Assembly (NCBI GenBank): GCA_000619965.1
Contig: JHVD01000006.1
Location: forward strand, 1 to 64,000
Source: Propionibacteriaceae bacterium P6A17
GTDB lineage: Bacteria > Actinomycetota > Actinomycetes > Propionibacteriales > Propionibacteriaceae
Reading direction: 5' to 3'
Length of the DNA: 64,000 nucleotides
Below the pieces are notes generated by a model. It did no database searches and was not told where the DNA came from. It saw only the letters and a program-made list of their open reading frames with translations. The position numbers were made by a program, and so were the translations under genes. This document shows, in pieces, positions 27,197 through 37,670 of this stretch (the stretch's first letter is position 1; every line of letters begins with the position of its first letter).

Positions 27197-28033
27197 ATGC
27201 AGTATCCAAGCGCACGCCTCGGCACCTCCGGCGCCGTCGTCCAGCGTTGCCTCGACGAGGGCCGGCCGGCCTACGTCGGCTACTTCCCCGTCGGCTACCC
27301 GAACCTCGACGACTCGCTTCGGGCCATGCAGGCCATCGTGGCGGGCGGTGCCGGACGCGGCGCCGACCTCGTCGAGATCGGAATCCCGTACTCGGATCCG
27401 CTGATGGACGGCCTCGTCATCCAGCGGGCGGCCGCGCGGGCGCGCGAGGCCGGCACCCGCACCCGCGACGTGTTCCGCGCGGCCGAGACCGTGGCCGCCG
27501 CCGGCGCGATGCCGCTGACCATGACGTACTGGAACCTCATCGAGGCCTACGGGGTGGACGCCTTCTGCCGCGACTTCGCCTCCGCGGGCGGCGGGGGAGT
27601 GATCACCCCGGATCTGCCCGCCGACGACTGCCCCGAGTGGATCGAGGCCACCGAGCGGCACGGGATCGACCGCATCTTCCTCGTCGCCCCGTCCTCCACC
27701 GACGAGCGTCTGGCGATGACGATGCGCGCGTCGCGCGGTTGGGTGTATGCCACCAGCGTGATGGGGGTCACCGGGGCCAGGGACCACACCTCCGACGCCG
27801 CACCGGTGATCGTCGAGCGTGCGCGCGCGGCGGACCCGACGATCCCCGTCGGCATCGGTCTGGGGGTCTCCAACGGCGAGCAGGCGGCGGAGATCGGCGC
27901 CTACGCGGACCTCGTCATCGTCGGCTCCGCGCTGATCCGGGCGCTGGAGGCCGACTCCTTCGACGACGGCCTGCGTGCGCTGTCGCGCCTGTCGGGGGAG
28001 ATCGCGGCGGGCGTCGAGAGGAGCCGCAGGTGA
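27197..28033 (+). CDS. trpA: Tryptophan synthase alpha subunit
   Basis: TrpA cleaves indole-3-glycerol phosphate and channels indole to TrpB (278 residues). The TIM-barrel motifs are intact: YVGYFPVGYPN, catalytic Glu and Asp in LVEIGIPYSDPLMDG, GVITPDLPADD, FLVAPSSTDER, VYATSVMGVTGAR and VGIGLGVSNGEQA, the last two forming the phosphate site. A GGTGGGAG site spans the end of trpB. The stop overlaps the next gene start as GTGA. Confidence 0.97.
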   Translation: MQYPSARLGTSGAVVQRCLDEGRPAYVGYFPVGYPNLDDSLRAMQAIVAGGAGRGADLVEIGIPYSDPLMDGLVIQRAAARAREAGTRTRDVFRAAETVAAAGAMPLTMTYWNLIEAYGVDAFCRDFASAGGGGVITPDLPADDCPEWIEATERHGIDRIFLVAPSSTDERLAMTMRASRGWVYATSVMGVTGARDHTSDAAPVIVERARAADPTIPVGIGLGVSNGEQAAEIGAYADLVIVGSALIRALEADSFDDGLRALSRLSGEIAAGVERSRR

Positions 28034-28662
28034 TCCCGCGTCGTGCGCTGCTCGGGGGCCTCGTTGGGGCCCCGCTGCTGGCCGCGTGCACGCCCGACGA
28101 CGGCCCTCCCGCCGCCGTGGATCGCCAGGGGCGGGAGAGCGCCTACGTGGGCAGCTACCTGCCCGACGGCTGGGAGCTGCCCGACGCGGTGCTGACGGAC
28201 CAACACGGCCAGCCGTTCAACCTGCGCACGGGCTGGGACACGAAGGCCGCCGCGCTGTTCTTCGGCTATCTCAATTGCCCCGACGTGTGTCCGGGCATTA
28301 TGGCCGACATGGCCAGCGCACGCCGCAGGCTCGACCAAGCCCTCGCCGACGACCTCACCCTCATCCTCGTCACCACCGACCCGGCCCGGGACACCCCGGA
28401 GGCGTTGAAGGCCTACCTGGAGCGGGTCGACGATCGCTTCGTCGGCCTCACCGGGGAGCTGGAGGACATCGTCGCCATCGGCGAGCAGCTCCACATCGCC
28501 ATCGAGAAGGGCAAGCAGCTCCCGAGTGGCGGCTACGAGGTGGACCACTCGACGCAGATCCTGGGCGTGGGCGACGACAAGCAGGTGCACCTCATCTGGA
28601 CCACGCTCGGGCTCGACGTCGGCGACCTGCGGCAGGATCTTGCGACGTTCATCGCCTCCTGA
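28030..28662 (+). CDS. SCO1/SenC-family copper lipoprotein
   Basis: This is a 210-residue lipoprotein of the SCO family, thioredoxin-fold proteins that deliver copper to cytochrome oxidase or act as thiol redox proteins outside the membrane. The lipobox is LLAAC with C20, preceded by a PRRALLGG start that may allow Tat export. Copper ligands are C83 and C87 (NCPDVCPG) and H173 (EVDHSTQ). The gene is coupled to trpA although there is no functional link to tryptophan, so this is probably operon hitch-hiking. A 140-bp gap follows before gltB. Confidence 0.88.
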   Translation: MIPRRALLGGLVGAPLLAACTPDDGPPAAVDRQGRESAYVGSYLPDGWELPDAVLTDQHGQPFNLRTGWDTKAAALFFGYLNCPDVCPGIMADMASARRRLDQALADDLTLILVTTDPARDTPEALKAYLERVDDRFVGLTGELEDIVAIGEQLHIAIEKGKQLPSGGYEVDHSTQILGVGDDKQVHLIWTTLGLDVGDLRQDLATFIAS

Positions 28663-28802
28663 TCCGCCCGCATAGCAAATTCGCGGCCTCGACGCAAGCG
28701 GTCCGTGGCGGCTGAGACCGCGACGCGCGTGGCCCGCCCGCCTCCGTATCGTCGAATGTCGGCAGTCGTCTGCCAGTCGGATACTCGCGCGGAGGAGGAA
28801 GC

Positions 28803-31800
28803 ATGTCGATGCCCCGAAGGACCGGACTCTACGATCCGGTGAACGAGCACGACGCCTGTGGCGTCGCGTTCGTCGCCCGCCTCGACGGCAAGCCCCGCCA
28901 CGAGATCGTCGAGCAGGGCCTCGAGGCGCTGCGCAACCTGGACCACAGGGGGGCCACCGGAGCCGACGAGGCAGCCGGCGACGGCGCGGGCATCCTCATC
29001 CAGATCCCCGACGAGTTCCTGCGCGCCACGGTCGGCTTCCGGCTGCCCGACGAGGGCGAGTACGCCGTCGGCATCGCCTACCTGCCCGGCGACGACCAGG
29101 CGCGCGCCCAGGCGGTGGCGACGATCGAGGGCTTGGCCGACGACGCCGACCTCGACGTCCTCGGCTGGCGGGACGTGCCCGTCGAGACCGCGTCGCTGTC
29201 GCCGATCTCGCTGGCGGCCATGCCGCACTTTGCGATGCTCGTCGTCGCGGGCCGCCAGGGACAGGCGGGCATCGAGCTCGACCGCCACGCGTTCGTCCTG
29301 CGCCGCCGGGCACAGCTCGAGGCGGGGGTCTACTTCTCGTCGCTGTCGTCGCGCACCATCGTCTACAAGGGCATGCTCACCACCGAGCAGCTCGAACTGG
29401 TCTACCCCGAGCTGCACGACGAGCGCATCCGGTCCGCGATGGCCCTCGTCCACTCGAGGTTCTCGACCAACACGTTCCCGTCCTGGGAGCTCGCGCACCC
29501 GTTCCGCATGATCGCCCACAACGGCGAGATCAACACCGTCCGCGGCAATCGCAACTGGATGCGGGCCAGGGAGGCGCTGCTGCACAGCGACAAGTTCCCG
29601 GGCGGCATCCAGCAGCTCCTGCCGATCTGCTCCGACGGCTCCTCCGACTCGGCCTCCTTCGACGAGGTGCTCGAACTGCTCCACCTGGGGGGCCGCAGCC
29701 TTCCCCACGCGGTGATGATGATGGTGCCGCAGGCGTGGGAGTCGGACGCCACGATGGACGAGGCCAGGCGCGCCTTCTTCGAGTACCACTCCCTCATCAT
29801 GGAGCCGTGGGACGGCCCCGCACTCATCACCTTCACCGACGGGGAGCTGATCGGCGCCACCCTCGACCGCAACGGCCTGCGCCCGGGCCGCTACACGGTC
29901 ACCGACGACGGCCTCGTCGTCTTCGGCTCCGAGTCCGGCGTCCTGCCGATCCCCGAGTCCAGAATCCGCGAGCGGGGCCGGCTGCAGCCCGGCCGCATGC
30001 TGCTCGTCGACCTCGCACGCCACGAGCTCGTCGCCGACGACGAGGTCAAGGACGCGCTGGCGGCTGCGGCCCCCTACGGCGAGTGGGTGGCGCGCAACCG
30101 CATCAACCTCGACGAGCTGCCCACCCGGACGCACATCGTCCACTCGCACGCCTCCGTCACCCGCCGACAGCAGACGTTCGGATACACCGAGGAGGAGGTT
30201 CGACTGCTCATCGCGCCCATGGCCGAGCAGGGGGCCGAGGCCGTGGGCGCCATGGGCTCCGACACCCCGATCGCGGCATTGTCGAGCCGCCCCAGGATGC
30301 TGTTCGACTATTTCCAACAGCTCTTCGCGCAGGTGACGAACCCGCCGCTGGACGCCATCCGCGAGGAGATGGTGACGAGCCTCACCTGCAAGATCGGCCA
30401 GGAGCGCAACCTGCTGGACCCGACGCCGGCGTCGGCGCACCAGATCGTCATGGGGCGTCCCATCCTCGACTCGGAGCAGCTCGCGAAGATTGTGCATCTG
30501 GGCGAGGTCACCGACTACTCCACGCACGTGATGAAGGGCCTCTACAAGGTGGCCGGCGGCACGCGTGCGCTGCAGCGCAAGCTGCGGGAGATGTGTGAGG
30601 AAGCGTCGGCGGCGATCCGCGGGGGAGCCCGCATCATCGTCCTGTCCGACCGCAACTCCAACGCCGAGCTGGCGCCGATCCCGTCGCTGCTGATGACCGC
30701 CGCGCTCCACCACCACCTCGTGAGGGAGAAGACGCGCGCGCAGGTGGGCATCGTCGTCGAGGCGGGCGACCTGCGGGAGGTACACCATCTCGCGCTCCTG
30801 CTCGGCTACGGCGCCGCCGCGGTCAACCCGTACTTGTTGTTCGAGACCGCGGAGGATCTCGCCCGCCGCGAGCGCTACGTGACCGTCACCCCCGAGGAGG
30901 CGATCCACAACGTCGAGAAGGCCCTCGCCAAGGGGGTGCTGAAGATCATGAGCAAGATGGGCGTGTCCACCATCGCCTCCTACACCGGCGCCCAGATCTT
31001 CCAGGCCGTCGGGCTGGGGAAGGACTTCGTCGACGAGTACTTCACCGGCACGTCGTCGCAGCTCGGGGGCATCGGGCTCGCGGAGATCGCCGGCGAGATC
31101 GAGGCCCGCCATGCCCGTGCCTACCCGGCCCACGGTTTCCCGACTGGCCGCCGCAGCCTGGAGATCGGCGGCGAGTACCAGTGGCGCCGCGACGGCGAGC
31201 AACACCTGTTCGACCCGGAGAGCATCTTCCGGCTCCAGCACGCCACCCGCACCGGCGACTACGCCGTCTACAAGCAGTACTCGAGCCTCATCGACGACAA
31301 CTCCGCCCGCACCATGACGTTGCGCTCGCTCCTGCGGTTCAAGGACGTCACACCCGTCCCGCTCGACGAGGTGGAGCCCATCGAGGCGATCATGCGTCGA
31401 TTCTCCACCGGCGCCATGAGCTACGGCTCCATCTCGCAGGAGGCCCACGAGACGCTCGCGCGCGCCATGAACCTCATCGGTGGCAAGTCCAACACCGGCG
31501 AGGGTGGCGAGGATCCCGAGCGGCTGCACGACCCGGAGCGCTGCTCGGCCATCAAGCAGGTTGCCTCCGGCCGATTCGGTGTCACCAGCGAGTACCTCAC
31601 CTACGCGCAGGACATCCAGATCAAGGTCGCGCAGGGTGCCAAGCCGGGCGAGGGCGGCCAGCTCCCCGGAAAGAAGGTCTACCCGTGGGTGGCGCGGACG
31701 CGGCACTCGACGCCGGGGGTGGGGCTCATCTCGCCGCCGCCCCACCACGACATCTACTCCATCGAGGACCTGAAGCAGCTCATCCACGACCTCAAGTGCG

Positions 31801-33302
31801 CCAATCCCGCGGCGCGCGTGCACGTCAAGCTCGTCTCCGAGCTGGGCGTCGGGACGGTCGCGGCGGGCGTCGCCAAGGCGAAGGCGGACGTCGTGCTTAT
31901 CTCCGGCCACGACGGCGGCACCGGCGCGGCGAGCCTCACGTCGATCAAGCATGCGGGCGCGCCGTGGGAGCTCGGACTCGCGGAGACCCAGCAGACGCTC
32001 ATCCTCAACGGCCTCCGCGACCGCATCGTCGTCCAGGCCGACGGCCAGATGAAGACCGGCCGCGACGTCGTCGTCGCCGCGCTGCTCGGCGCGGAGGAGT
32101 ACGGATTCGCGACGGCGCCGCTGGTGGTCGAGGGCTGCGTGATGATGCGCGTGTGCCACAAGAACACCTGCCCGGTGGGCGTGGCCACGCAGGACGCGGA
32201 GCTGCGTCGCAAGTTCACCGGCAAGGTGGAGCACGTCGTCAACTACTTCCGCTTCCTCGCCATGGAGGTGCGCGAACTGCTCGCGTCCCTCGGCCTGCGC
32301 AGCATCGACGAGGCCGTCGGGCGCGTCGACCTGCTCGAGCCCGACCGCGCCGTCGGCAACTGGCGCGCGACCGGCCTCGACCTCTCGCCGATCCTGGCCC
32401 GCATCGACTCCGACCATCCGCTGCGTTGCGTGACGCAGCAGGACCACGACCTCGACGAGAAGATCGACGTGCAGTTCATCGAGCTGGCCCAGCCCGCACT
32501 GTCCAGCGGGCAGCCTGTCATGGGCGAGTTCGAGGTGCGCAACACGCAGCGTACCGTCGGCACCCTGCTGGGCAACGCGGTCACGCGCGCCACCGACGGC
32601 AAGGGGCTGCCCGACGACACGATCTCGCTGACCCTGCGCGGCACGGGCGGGCAGAGCTTCGGCGCCTTCCTGCCGCGCGGCGTCACCCTGCGCCTGGTCG
32701 GCGACACCAACGACTACCTGGGCAAGGGCCTCTCGGGCGGCAGGCTCGTCGTCGCCCCCGGCCCCGACGCCGCATTCGACCCCCACGAGCAGATCGTGGC
32801 GGGCAACGTGATCGCCTACGGCGCCACCTCCGGCGAGATCTTCGTCGGCGGCGTCGCGGGCGAACGCTTCTGCGTACGCAACTCCGGCGCGACGGCCGTC
32901 GTCGAGGGCGTGGGAGACCACGGGCTCGAGTACATGACCGGCGGCGAGGCCATGATCCTGGGCCCCACCGGGCGCAACCTTGCCGCGGGCATGAGCGGCG
33001 GCGTCGCCTACGTGCTCGATCTGGACGTGCGCCGACTCAACCCCGAGTTCGTCGACGCGCTCCCGCTCGACGGGCAAGACCTCGTCCGCGTCCGCGAACT
33101 GCTCGACAAGCACGTCGCCGAGACGCGCTCGCCCTTCGCGCAGACGTTGCAGGCGCTTCCCGACGACGAGCTCGCCTCGCGCTTCAGCAAGGTGCTGCCA
33201 CGCGACTATGCGCGCATCCTCGCGATCCTCGCCGCCGCCCGGGCCGAGGGCCTGGACGAGGAAGAGACCACGGCCAAGATGATGGAGGCTACCCATGGCT
33301 GA
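28803..33302 (+). CDS. gltB: Glutamate synthase (NADPH) large subunit
   Basis: GltB makes glutamate from 2-oxoglutarate and glutamine (1499 residues). The N-terminal class II amidotransferase uses C19 ([10 protein letters not shown]) after removal of an 18-residue propeptide. The central domain, FMN-binding synthase barrel ([60 protein letters not shown]) and C-terminal GXGXG-type beta-helix ([20 protein letters not shown]) are present. The 3Fe-4S ligands are C1112, C1118 and C1123. A GGAGGAGG site precedes the ATG. In the 140-bp gap upstream, TATCGT at 28747-28752 is a possible -10. It overlaps gltD by 8 bp. Confidence 0.97.
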   Translation: MSMPRRTGLYDPVNEHDACGVAFVARLDGKPRHEIVEQGLEALRNLDHRGATGADEAAGDGAGILIQIPDEFLRATVGFRLPDEGEYAVGIAYLPGDDQARAQAVATIEGLADDADLDVLGWRDVPVETASLSPISLAAMPHFAMLVVAGRQGQAGIELDRHAFVLRRRAQLEAGVYFSSLSSRTIVYKGMLTTEQLELVYPELHDERIRSAMALVHSRFSTNTFPSWELAHPFRMIAHNGEINTVRGNRNWMRAREALLHSDKFPGGIQQLLPICSDGSSDSASFDEVLELLHLGGRSLPHAVMMMVPQAWESDATMDEARRAFFEYHSLIMEPWDGPALITFTDGELIGATLDRNGLRPGRYTVTDDGLVVFGSESGVLPIPESRIRERGRLQPGRMLLVDLARHELVADDEVKDALAAAAPYGEWVARNRINLDELPTRTHIVHSHASVTRRQQTFGYTEEEVRLLIAPMAEQGAEAVGAMGSDTPIAALSSRPRMLFDYFQQLFAQVTNPPLDAIREEMVTSLTCKIGQERNLLDPTPASAHQIVMGRPILDSEQLAKIVHLGEVTDYSTHVMKGLYKVAGGTRALQRKLREMCEEASAAIRGGARIIVLSDRNSNAELAPIPSLLMTAALHHHLVREKTRAQVGIVVEAGDLREVHHLALLLGYGAAAVNPYLLFETAEDLARRERYVTVTPEEAIHNVEKALAKGVLKIMSKMGVSTIASYTGAQIFQAVGLGKDFVDEYFTGTSSQLGGIGLAEIAGEIEARHARAYPAHGFPTGRRSLEIGGEYQWRRDGEQHLFDPESIFRLQHATRTGDYAVYKQYSSLIDDNSARTMTLRSLLRFKDVTPVPLDEVEPIEAIMRRFSTGAMSYGSISQEAHETLARAMNLIGGKSNTGEGGEDPERLHDPERCSAIKQVASGRFGVTSEYLTYAQDIQIKVAQGAKPGEGGQLPGKKVYPWVARTRHSTPGVGLISPPPHHDIYSIEDLKQLIHDLKCANPAARVHVKLVSELGVGTVAAGVAKAKADVVLISGHDGGTGAASLTSIKHAGAPWELGLAETQQTLILNGLRDRIVVQADGQMKTGRDVVVAALLGAEEYGFATAPLVVEGCVMMRVCHKNTCPVGVATQDAELRRKFTGKVEHVVNYFRFLAMEVRELLASLGLRSIDEAVGRVDLLEPDRAVGNWRATGLDLSPILARIDSDHPLRCVTQQDHDLDEKIDVQFIELAQPALSSGQPVMGEFEVRNTQRTVGTLLGNAVTRATDGKGLPDDTISLTLRGTGGQSFGAFLPRGVTLRLVGDTNDYLGKGLSGGRLVVAPGPDAAFDPHEQIVAGNVIAYGATSGEIFVGGVAGERFCVRNSGATAVVEGVGDHGLEYMTGGEAMILGPTGRNLAAGMSGGVAYVLDLDVRRLNPEFVDALPLDGQDLVRVRELLDKHVAETRSPFAQTLQALPDDELASRFSKVLPRDYARILAILAAARAEGLDEEETTAKMMEATHG

Positions 33303-34755
33303 CCCGACCGGATTCATCACCACCCCCCGCGAGGTCGCCAGCCGTCGGCCCGTCGAGGAGCGCGTCGGCGACTGGAACGAGGTCTACCCCGGCACCCCCG
33401 GCAAGGCCCTCCTGCCGATCATCACGAAGCAGGCCGGGCGCTGCATGGACTGCGGCATCCCGTTTTGCCACAGCGGCTGCCCGCTCGGCAACCTCATCCC
33501 GGAGTGGAACGATCTCGTCTGGCGCGACGAGTGGCAGGCTGCGCTCGAGCGCCTGCACGCGACGAACAACTTCCCGGAGTTCACCGGCCGCCTCTGCCCG
33601 GCACCGTGCGAGTCGTCGTGCGTCGTCGGCCTGCATCGCGACCCGGTGACGATCAAGAACGTCGAGGTCTCCATCATCGACAAGGCGTGGGACAACCTGC
33701 GCGTCAACCCGGAGCAGCCGGCCTGGCACACCGCCCGCACGGTGGCGGTCGTCGGATCCGGCCCGGCCGGGTTGGCGCTGGCCCAGCAGCTCACCCGGGT
33801 GGGGCACACCGTCGTCGTCTACGAGCGCGACGACAAGATCGGCGGGCTGCTGCGCTACGGCATCCCCGAGTTCAAGATGGAGAAGCACGTGCTGGACCGC
33901 AGGCTTCGCCAGATGCTCCTCGAGGGCACGCAGTTCAAGCCGGGCACCAACGTCGGCGTCGACATCACCGGTGAGGAGCTGCGGCATCGCTTCGACGCCG
34001 TCGTCGTCGCCACCGGCGCGACGGTGCCGTGGGACCTGCGCGTGCCCGGGCGCGAGCTGGCGGGCATCCACCAGGCGATGGAGTACCTGCCGCAGGGCAA
34101 CCGTGAGGCGCTCGGCGAGCCGGTCCCGGACCAGATCACGGCCAAGGGCAAGCGCGTCGTCATCATCGGCGGCGGCGACACGGGCGCGGACTGCCTGGGC
34201 ACCGCGCTGCGCCAGGGCGCCAAGAGCGTCACGATGTTCCGACGCAGCGAGCAGCCGCCCACGAGCCGCCAGCCCGACAGGCCGTGGCCGACCGACCCGA
34301 TGCTGCTGGAGGTCGCCTCGGCGCACGAGGAGGGCGGCGAACGCCTGTTTCGTGCGGACACGGTGCGATTCACCGGCGAGGGAGGGCACGTCACCGGACT
34401 GGACCTCGTCGAGGTCGAGCGCCGCGACGGTCGATTCGAGGCGGTCGAGGGCTCGGAGCACCACCTCGAGGCGGATCTGGTGCTGCTGGCGATGGGCTTC
34501 TCCGGCCCGGAGACCGGGGGCATCGTCGCGCAGCTCGGGTTGGAGCTCGATGGCCGAACCATCGCCCGCGACCAGCAGTATGCGACGAACGTGGACGGCG
34601 TGTTCGTGTGCGGCGACGCGGGGCGGGGGCAGTCGCTGATCGTGTGGGCGATCGCCGAGGGGCGCGCGTGTGCGGCCGCCGTCGACGCCTACCTGCAGGG
34701 GTCGACGACCCTGCCGAGCCCGGTGCGCCCGACGGATCGGGCGCTCGGCGTCTGA
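33295..34755 (+). CDS. gltD: Glutamate synthase small subunit
   Basis: GltD (486 residues) takes electrons from NADPH through FAD and passes them by Fe-S clusters to GltB. The N-terminal Cys-rich region has [17 protein letters not shown] and [13 protein letters not shown], ligands of two low-potential [4Fe-4S] clusters. The FAD loop is [17 protein letters not shown] and the NADPH loop [18 protein letters not shown]. The C-terminal [13 protein letters not shown] completes the FAD site. It starts inside the end of gltB and is convergent with the GH2 gene, only 13 bp away and with no visible terminator. Confidence 0.96.
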   Translation: MADPTGFITTPREVASRRPVEERVGDWNEVYPGTPGKALLPIITKQAGRCMDCGIPFCHSGCPLGNLIPEWNDLVWRDEWQAALERLHATNNFPEFTGRLCPAPCESSCVVGLHRDPVTIKNVEVSIIDKAWDNLRVNPEQPAWHTARTVAVVGSGPAGLALAQQLTRVGHTVVVYERDDKIGGLLRYGIPEFKMEKHVLDRRLRQMLLEGTQFKPGTNVGVDITGEELRHRFDAVVVATGATVPWDLRVPGRELAGIHQAMEYLPQGNREALGEPVPDQITAKGKRVVIIGGGDTGADCLGTALRQGAKSVTMFRRSEQPPTSRQPDRPWPTDPMLLEVASAHEEGGERLFRADTVRFTGEGGHVTGLDLVEVERRDGRFEAVEGSEHHLEADLVLLAMGFSGPETGGIVAQLGLELDGRTIARDQQYATNVDGVFVCGDAGRGQSLIVWAIAEGRACAAAVDAYLQGSTTLPSPVRPTDRALGV

Positions 34756-34768
34756 GCGCCGGGCGGGA

Positions 34769-37543
34769 TCACCAGCGGTTGCGGACGTCCTCGGCCCAGC
34801 CGGTCAGGCCGTCGAGCCGGACCGACACGTCGGGGGTGTCCACCTGCCCGTACCAGTGCCCGAAGGGCTGCACGGTGTCGTTCGAGAGCAGCTTGAGGTC
34901 GGTGCGCGCCCGGCGCACATGGAAGGGCCGGAACTCGAGCGCGATGCCGTCGCCGTCGACGCGCCAAGGCCGCATCGGGTCGTCGCGGTCGAAACTCCAC
35001 AGCAGCTCCTGGGAGATCTTGTGCAGGCGACCTCCGACGAGCACGGCGTTCTCCGTCGACCCCGAGCCGTCGGTCCAGGTGCCGCCGAGCTGCAGCCCAA
35101 GGATGCGCCCGGCGGAGCGGCCGGCGCCGACCCCCCACTGCCACTGCACCGTCGAGGGCCAGCGTCCGCGGCCGTGGTCGAGGGTGGCGAAGGAGTCGGG
35201 CCCGGAGATGTCGACGAGTTGGTCGTCGATCCAGATCGACCCTGTGGCCGGGCGTGCGACGTCCTTGACCGTGTACTGGAAGGTGCGCTCGCTCCACGGC
35301 ACGACGACGGCGAGCGACTCGTGCCCGCTCGGGCGGTGGGCGACGATGTCGAACGCGACCCTGCCGGCGCGACCCCGCAGGCGGGTGCCCGACGGCACCT
35401 CGTCGGCGCGCAGCAGGAACTCGCCGAACTTGGCGTAGGCCCGGCCCTCGCCGAGGGTGCCCGGCAGCTCCACGCCACCACCCATGGGCAGCATCTTCTC
35501 GGCGACGATCGTCTCCCCGGTGTCGCGCACGAGCGTGTAGAGCGTGCACACGCAGGCGTAGTCCAGGTGGGCGATGGTCAGGGCGAGGACGTGCGTGGGC
35601 GTGGTGACGGCCCAGTGCTCCCAGCGCTTGTTGCGCCCGACGCCGCGGAGGCCGCCGATGCCGTCGGTCTCCAGCAGCGGGCGCCGTGACCAGCCGACCG
35701 AGGCGGGGTCGAGGCTGCCGTCAGGCAGGGTGAGCGAGCGCGGCTGCGTCAGCTCGGTCTCCGCCACGTGGATGGGCCGAGGGGACTCGCCGAGGCTGCG
35801 GCGGAAGAGCTCCTCCATCGCGGCGTTGGTGGCCAGCACCCGGGCGGGGTCCACCTTCAGCACCTGCCGGTCGTAGGTGATGAGCCCGTTGGTCTCCGAC
35901 TCGACGTCCGAGACCTGCGTGTAGATGTAGGCGGACAGGCCCTGCTCGATGGCGGGGCCAATGTGATCGCGGTGGAGCCGGTGCCAGGCCAGCTCGAACT
36001 TGCCACGGTTGCGGAACGACTTGTAGCCGAACTCCCGGCTCGACGTGCTGTGACCGGGCACCGAATGGGAGTAGCCACCGTACTCGGTGAGGGCCACCGC
36101 CCGCGGGCCCCGGAATTCGGCGTCGTCGGGCTGGTAGGGGCGCAGGTAGCTGTGCCGACTGGTGAAGTCGCCGCCGCCCTGGTCGTACCAGCCGCTGGCG
36201 TGGTCGACGAGCCGGGACGGGTCGGCTGCGCGCAGCCGCTCGGCGACGGCGAGGGACTCGAACTGGCCCCAGCCCTCGTTGAAGGGCACCCACACCACGA
36301 CCGACGGGGCGCTGCGCAGCAGCGCCACCGTCTCGTCGAGCTCCCGAAGATACTCCTCGCGCCCCTGCGCGTCGGCGCGTCCGAATGGCCGATGCTTGCG
36401 GTCGTCGCGGCGGACCGGGGCGAGGTTCGGGCCCTCGCGAACGATGCGCGACTGCCGCTCGCCGCCGTTGACGATGTCCTGCCAGACCAGGATGCCGGCC
36501 ACGTCGCAGTGGTGGTACCAGCGCAGCGGCTCGATCTTGCCGTGCTTGCGCAGCGTGTTGAATCCGAGTAGCTTCGCCAGGCGCACGTCGTGGGCGAGCG
36601 CCTCGTCGGTGGGGGCGGTGACGAGGCCGTCACTCCAGTAGCCCTGGTCGAGCAGGCCGCGCATCAGCAGGGGTTCGCCGTTGAGCAGCACGCGCGCCCG
36701 GCCCGCCGCATCGCGGCCGAGCTCCACGCTGCGCATCCCGAAGTAGCTGGTGATGGTGTCGTCGCCCAGCCGCAGGTGCACGTCGTGGAGGAAGGGGTCA
36801 TCGGGGGTCCAGCGGCGCGCGTCGGGGATGTGGATGCGGGTGGGTGCCCCGGTGGGGACCTGCGCGCTGATGCGGGCCCCGCCGTCGCCCACGATGGAGA
36901 CCTCGGCCACTCCCGGAGCGGAGGCCTCGACGACGACCTCCACCTCGTCGGTGGCCGGCAGCGGGGTCCAGGTGAGCGAGCGCACGTGCTGGTCGGGCAC
37001 CAGCTCGCACCAGACCGTCTGCCAGATGCCGGAGCTTGGCGTGTACCAGATCCCGCCGGGCTTCAGCGACTGCTTGCCGCGGGCCCGGTACGACGTGTCG
37101 GTGACGTCGCGCACGCGCACCACCAGCTCGTGTTCGGGCCAGGTGAGCAGGTCCGTGATGTCGAGGGAGAACGGCAGCATGCCGCCGCGGTGCTCGCCGG
37201 CGGGGAGGCCGTCGATCCACACTGCACAGTCTTGGTCCACCGCGCCGAAGTGGAGCACGATGCGCCCCGACGTCCACTCGGTCGGGACCCGGAAGGTGCG
37301 TCGATACCAGGCGTGCTCGTCGGGCTGCAGCACCCGCCCCACACCGGACAGCGGCGCCTCCGGCGGGAAGGGCACGAGGATGCGCTGGTCGAACGGTGGT
37401 CGGTCCACGGCGGAGACGGGGGAGACGGCGTAGTCCCATTCGCCGTTGAGGTTGAGGTACGGGTCCCTCACGAGCTGTGGACGCGGATACTCCTGCAGGA
37501 CGGCGTCGCGGTCCACTGCGGCTGACCAAGGCGTGCTCAACAT
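34769..37543 (-). CDS. GH2-family glycosidase fused to a DUF2804 domain
   Basis: This is a 924-residue two-part protein. Residues 1-~585 are a glycoside hydrolase family 2 enzyme: jelly-roll (NLNGEWDYAV, AWYRRTFRVP, VDQDCAVWIDG), Ig-like domain, then a TIM barrel with acid/base E423 in VPFNEGWGQ and nucleophile E487 in ALTEYGG. Residues ~595-924 match DUF2804 (TQPRSLTLPDGSLDPASVGW, KRWEHWAVTTP, GTWTDGSGSTENAVLVGGRLH, QPFGHWYGQVDT), normally a separate protein. No signal peptide is present, so it is probably cytoplasmic. The frame is continuous across the junction. Sugar specificity (beta-galactoside, glucuronide or mannoside) cannot be read from sequence. The leaderless ATG at 37543 fixes the start. 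Confidence 0.85.
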   Translation of the reverse strand: MLSTPWSAAVDRDAVLQEYPRPQLVRDPYLNLNGEWDYAVSPVSAVDRPPFDQRILVPFPPEAPLSGVGRVLQPDEHAWYRRTFRVPTEWTSGRIVLHFGAVDQDCAVWIDGLPAGEHRGGMLPFSLDITDLLTWPEHELVVRVRDVTDTSYRARGKQSLKPGGIWYTPSSGIWQTVWCELVPDQHVRSLTWTPLPATDEVEVVVEASAPGVAEVSIVGDGGARISAQVPTGAPTRIHIPDARRWTPDDPFLHDVHLRLGDDTITSYFGMRSVELGRDAAGRARVLLNGEPLLMRGLLDQGYWSDGLVTAPTDEALAHDVRLAKLLGFNTLRKHGKIEPLRWYHHCDVAGILVWQDIVNGGERQSRIVREGPNLAPVRRDDRKHRPFGRADAQGREEYLRELDETVALLRSAPSVVVWVPFNEGWGQFESLAVAERLRAADPSRLVDHASGWYDQGGGDFTSRHSYLRPYQPDDAEFRGPRAVALTEYGGYSHSVPGHSTSSREFGYKSFRNRGKFELAWHRLHRDHIGPAIEQGLSAYIYTQVSDVESETNGLITYDRQVLKVDPARVLATNAAMEELFRRSLGESPRPIHVAETELTQPRSLTLPDGSLDPASVGWSRRPLLETDGIGGLRGVGRNKRWEHWAVTTPTHVLALTIAHLDYACVCTLYTLVRDTGETIVAEKMLPMGGGVELPGTLGEGRAYAKFGEFLLRADEVPSGTRLRGRAGRVAFDIVAHRPSGHESLAVVVPWSERTFQYTVKDVARPATGSIWIDDQLVDISGPDSFATLDHGRGRWPSTVQWQWGVGAGRSAGRILGLQLGGTWTDGSGSTENAVLVGGRLHKISQELLWSFDRDDPMRPWRVDGDGIALEFRPFHVRRARTDLKLLSNDTVQPFGHWYGQVDTPDVSVRLDGLTGWAEDVRNRW

Positions 37544-37549
37544 GCGCCC

Positions 37550-37555
37550 ATCGTA
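37550..37555 (-). promoter_or_regulatory. -10 box, leaderless GH2-DUF2804 gene
   Basis: TACGAT on the minus strand lies six bases before the ATG at 37543. Confidence 0.5.
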
Positions 37556-37636
37556 GGCCGCCATGTGCGCGCCGCAGCGTCGGCGCGCCACGGGCCCGGG
37601 CCGGGCCGCGGGCGGCGACGGAGGTCGTCGCCGGGG

Positions 37637-37642
37637 TAGAGT
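37637..37642 (+). promoter_or_regulatory. Candidate -10 box for dnaE
   Basis: TAGAGT lies 28 bases before the dnaE GTG at 37671. The leader contains a TTGGAGGAGG ribosome-binding region. Confidence 0.4.
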
Positions 37643-37670
37643 GGCTGCGCTGTCGTTGGAGGAGGCTGTC

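Noticed and set aside
28533-33323. Long open frame (about 1600 codons) on the minus strand opposite gltB
   Set aside because: It mirrors gltB codon structure, has no recognisable domain, and such antisense frames are expected where third positions are almost all G or C.
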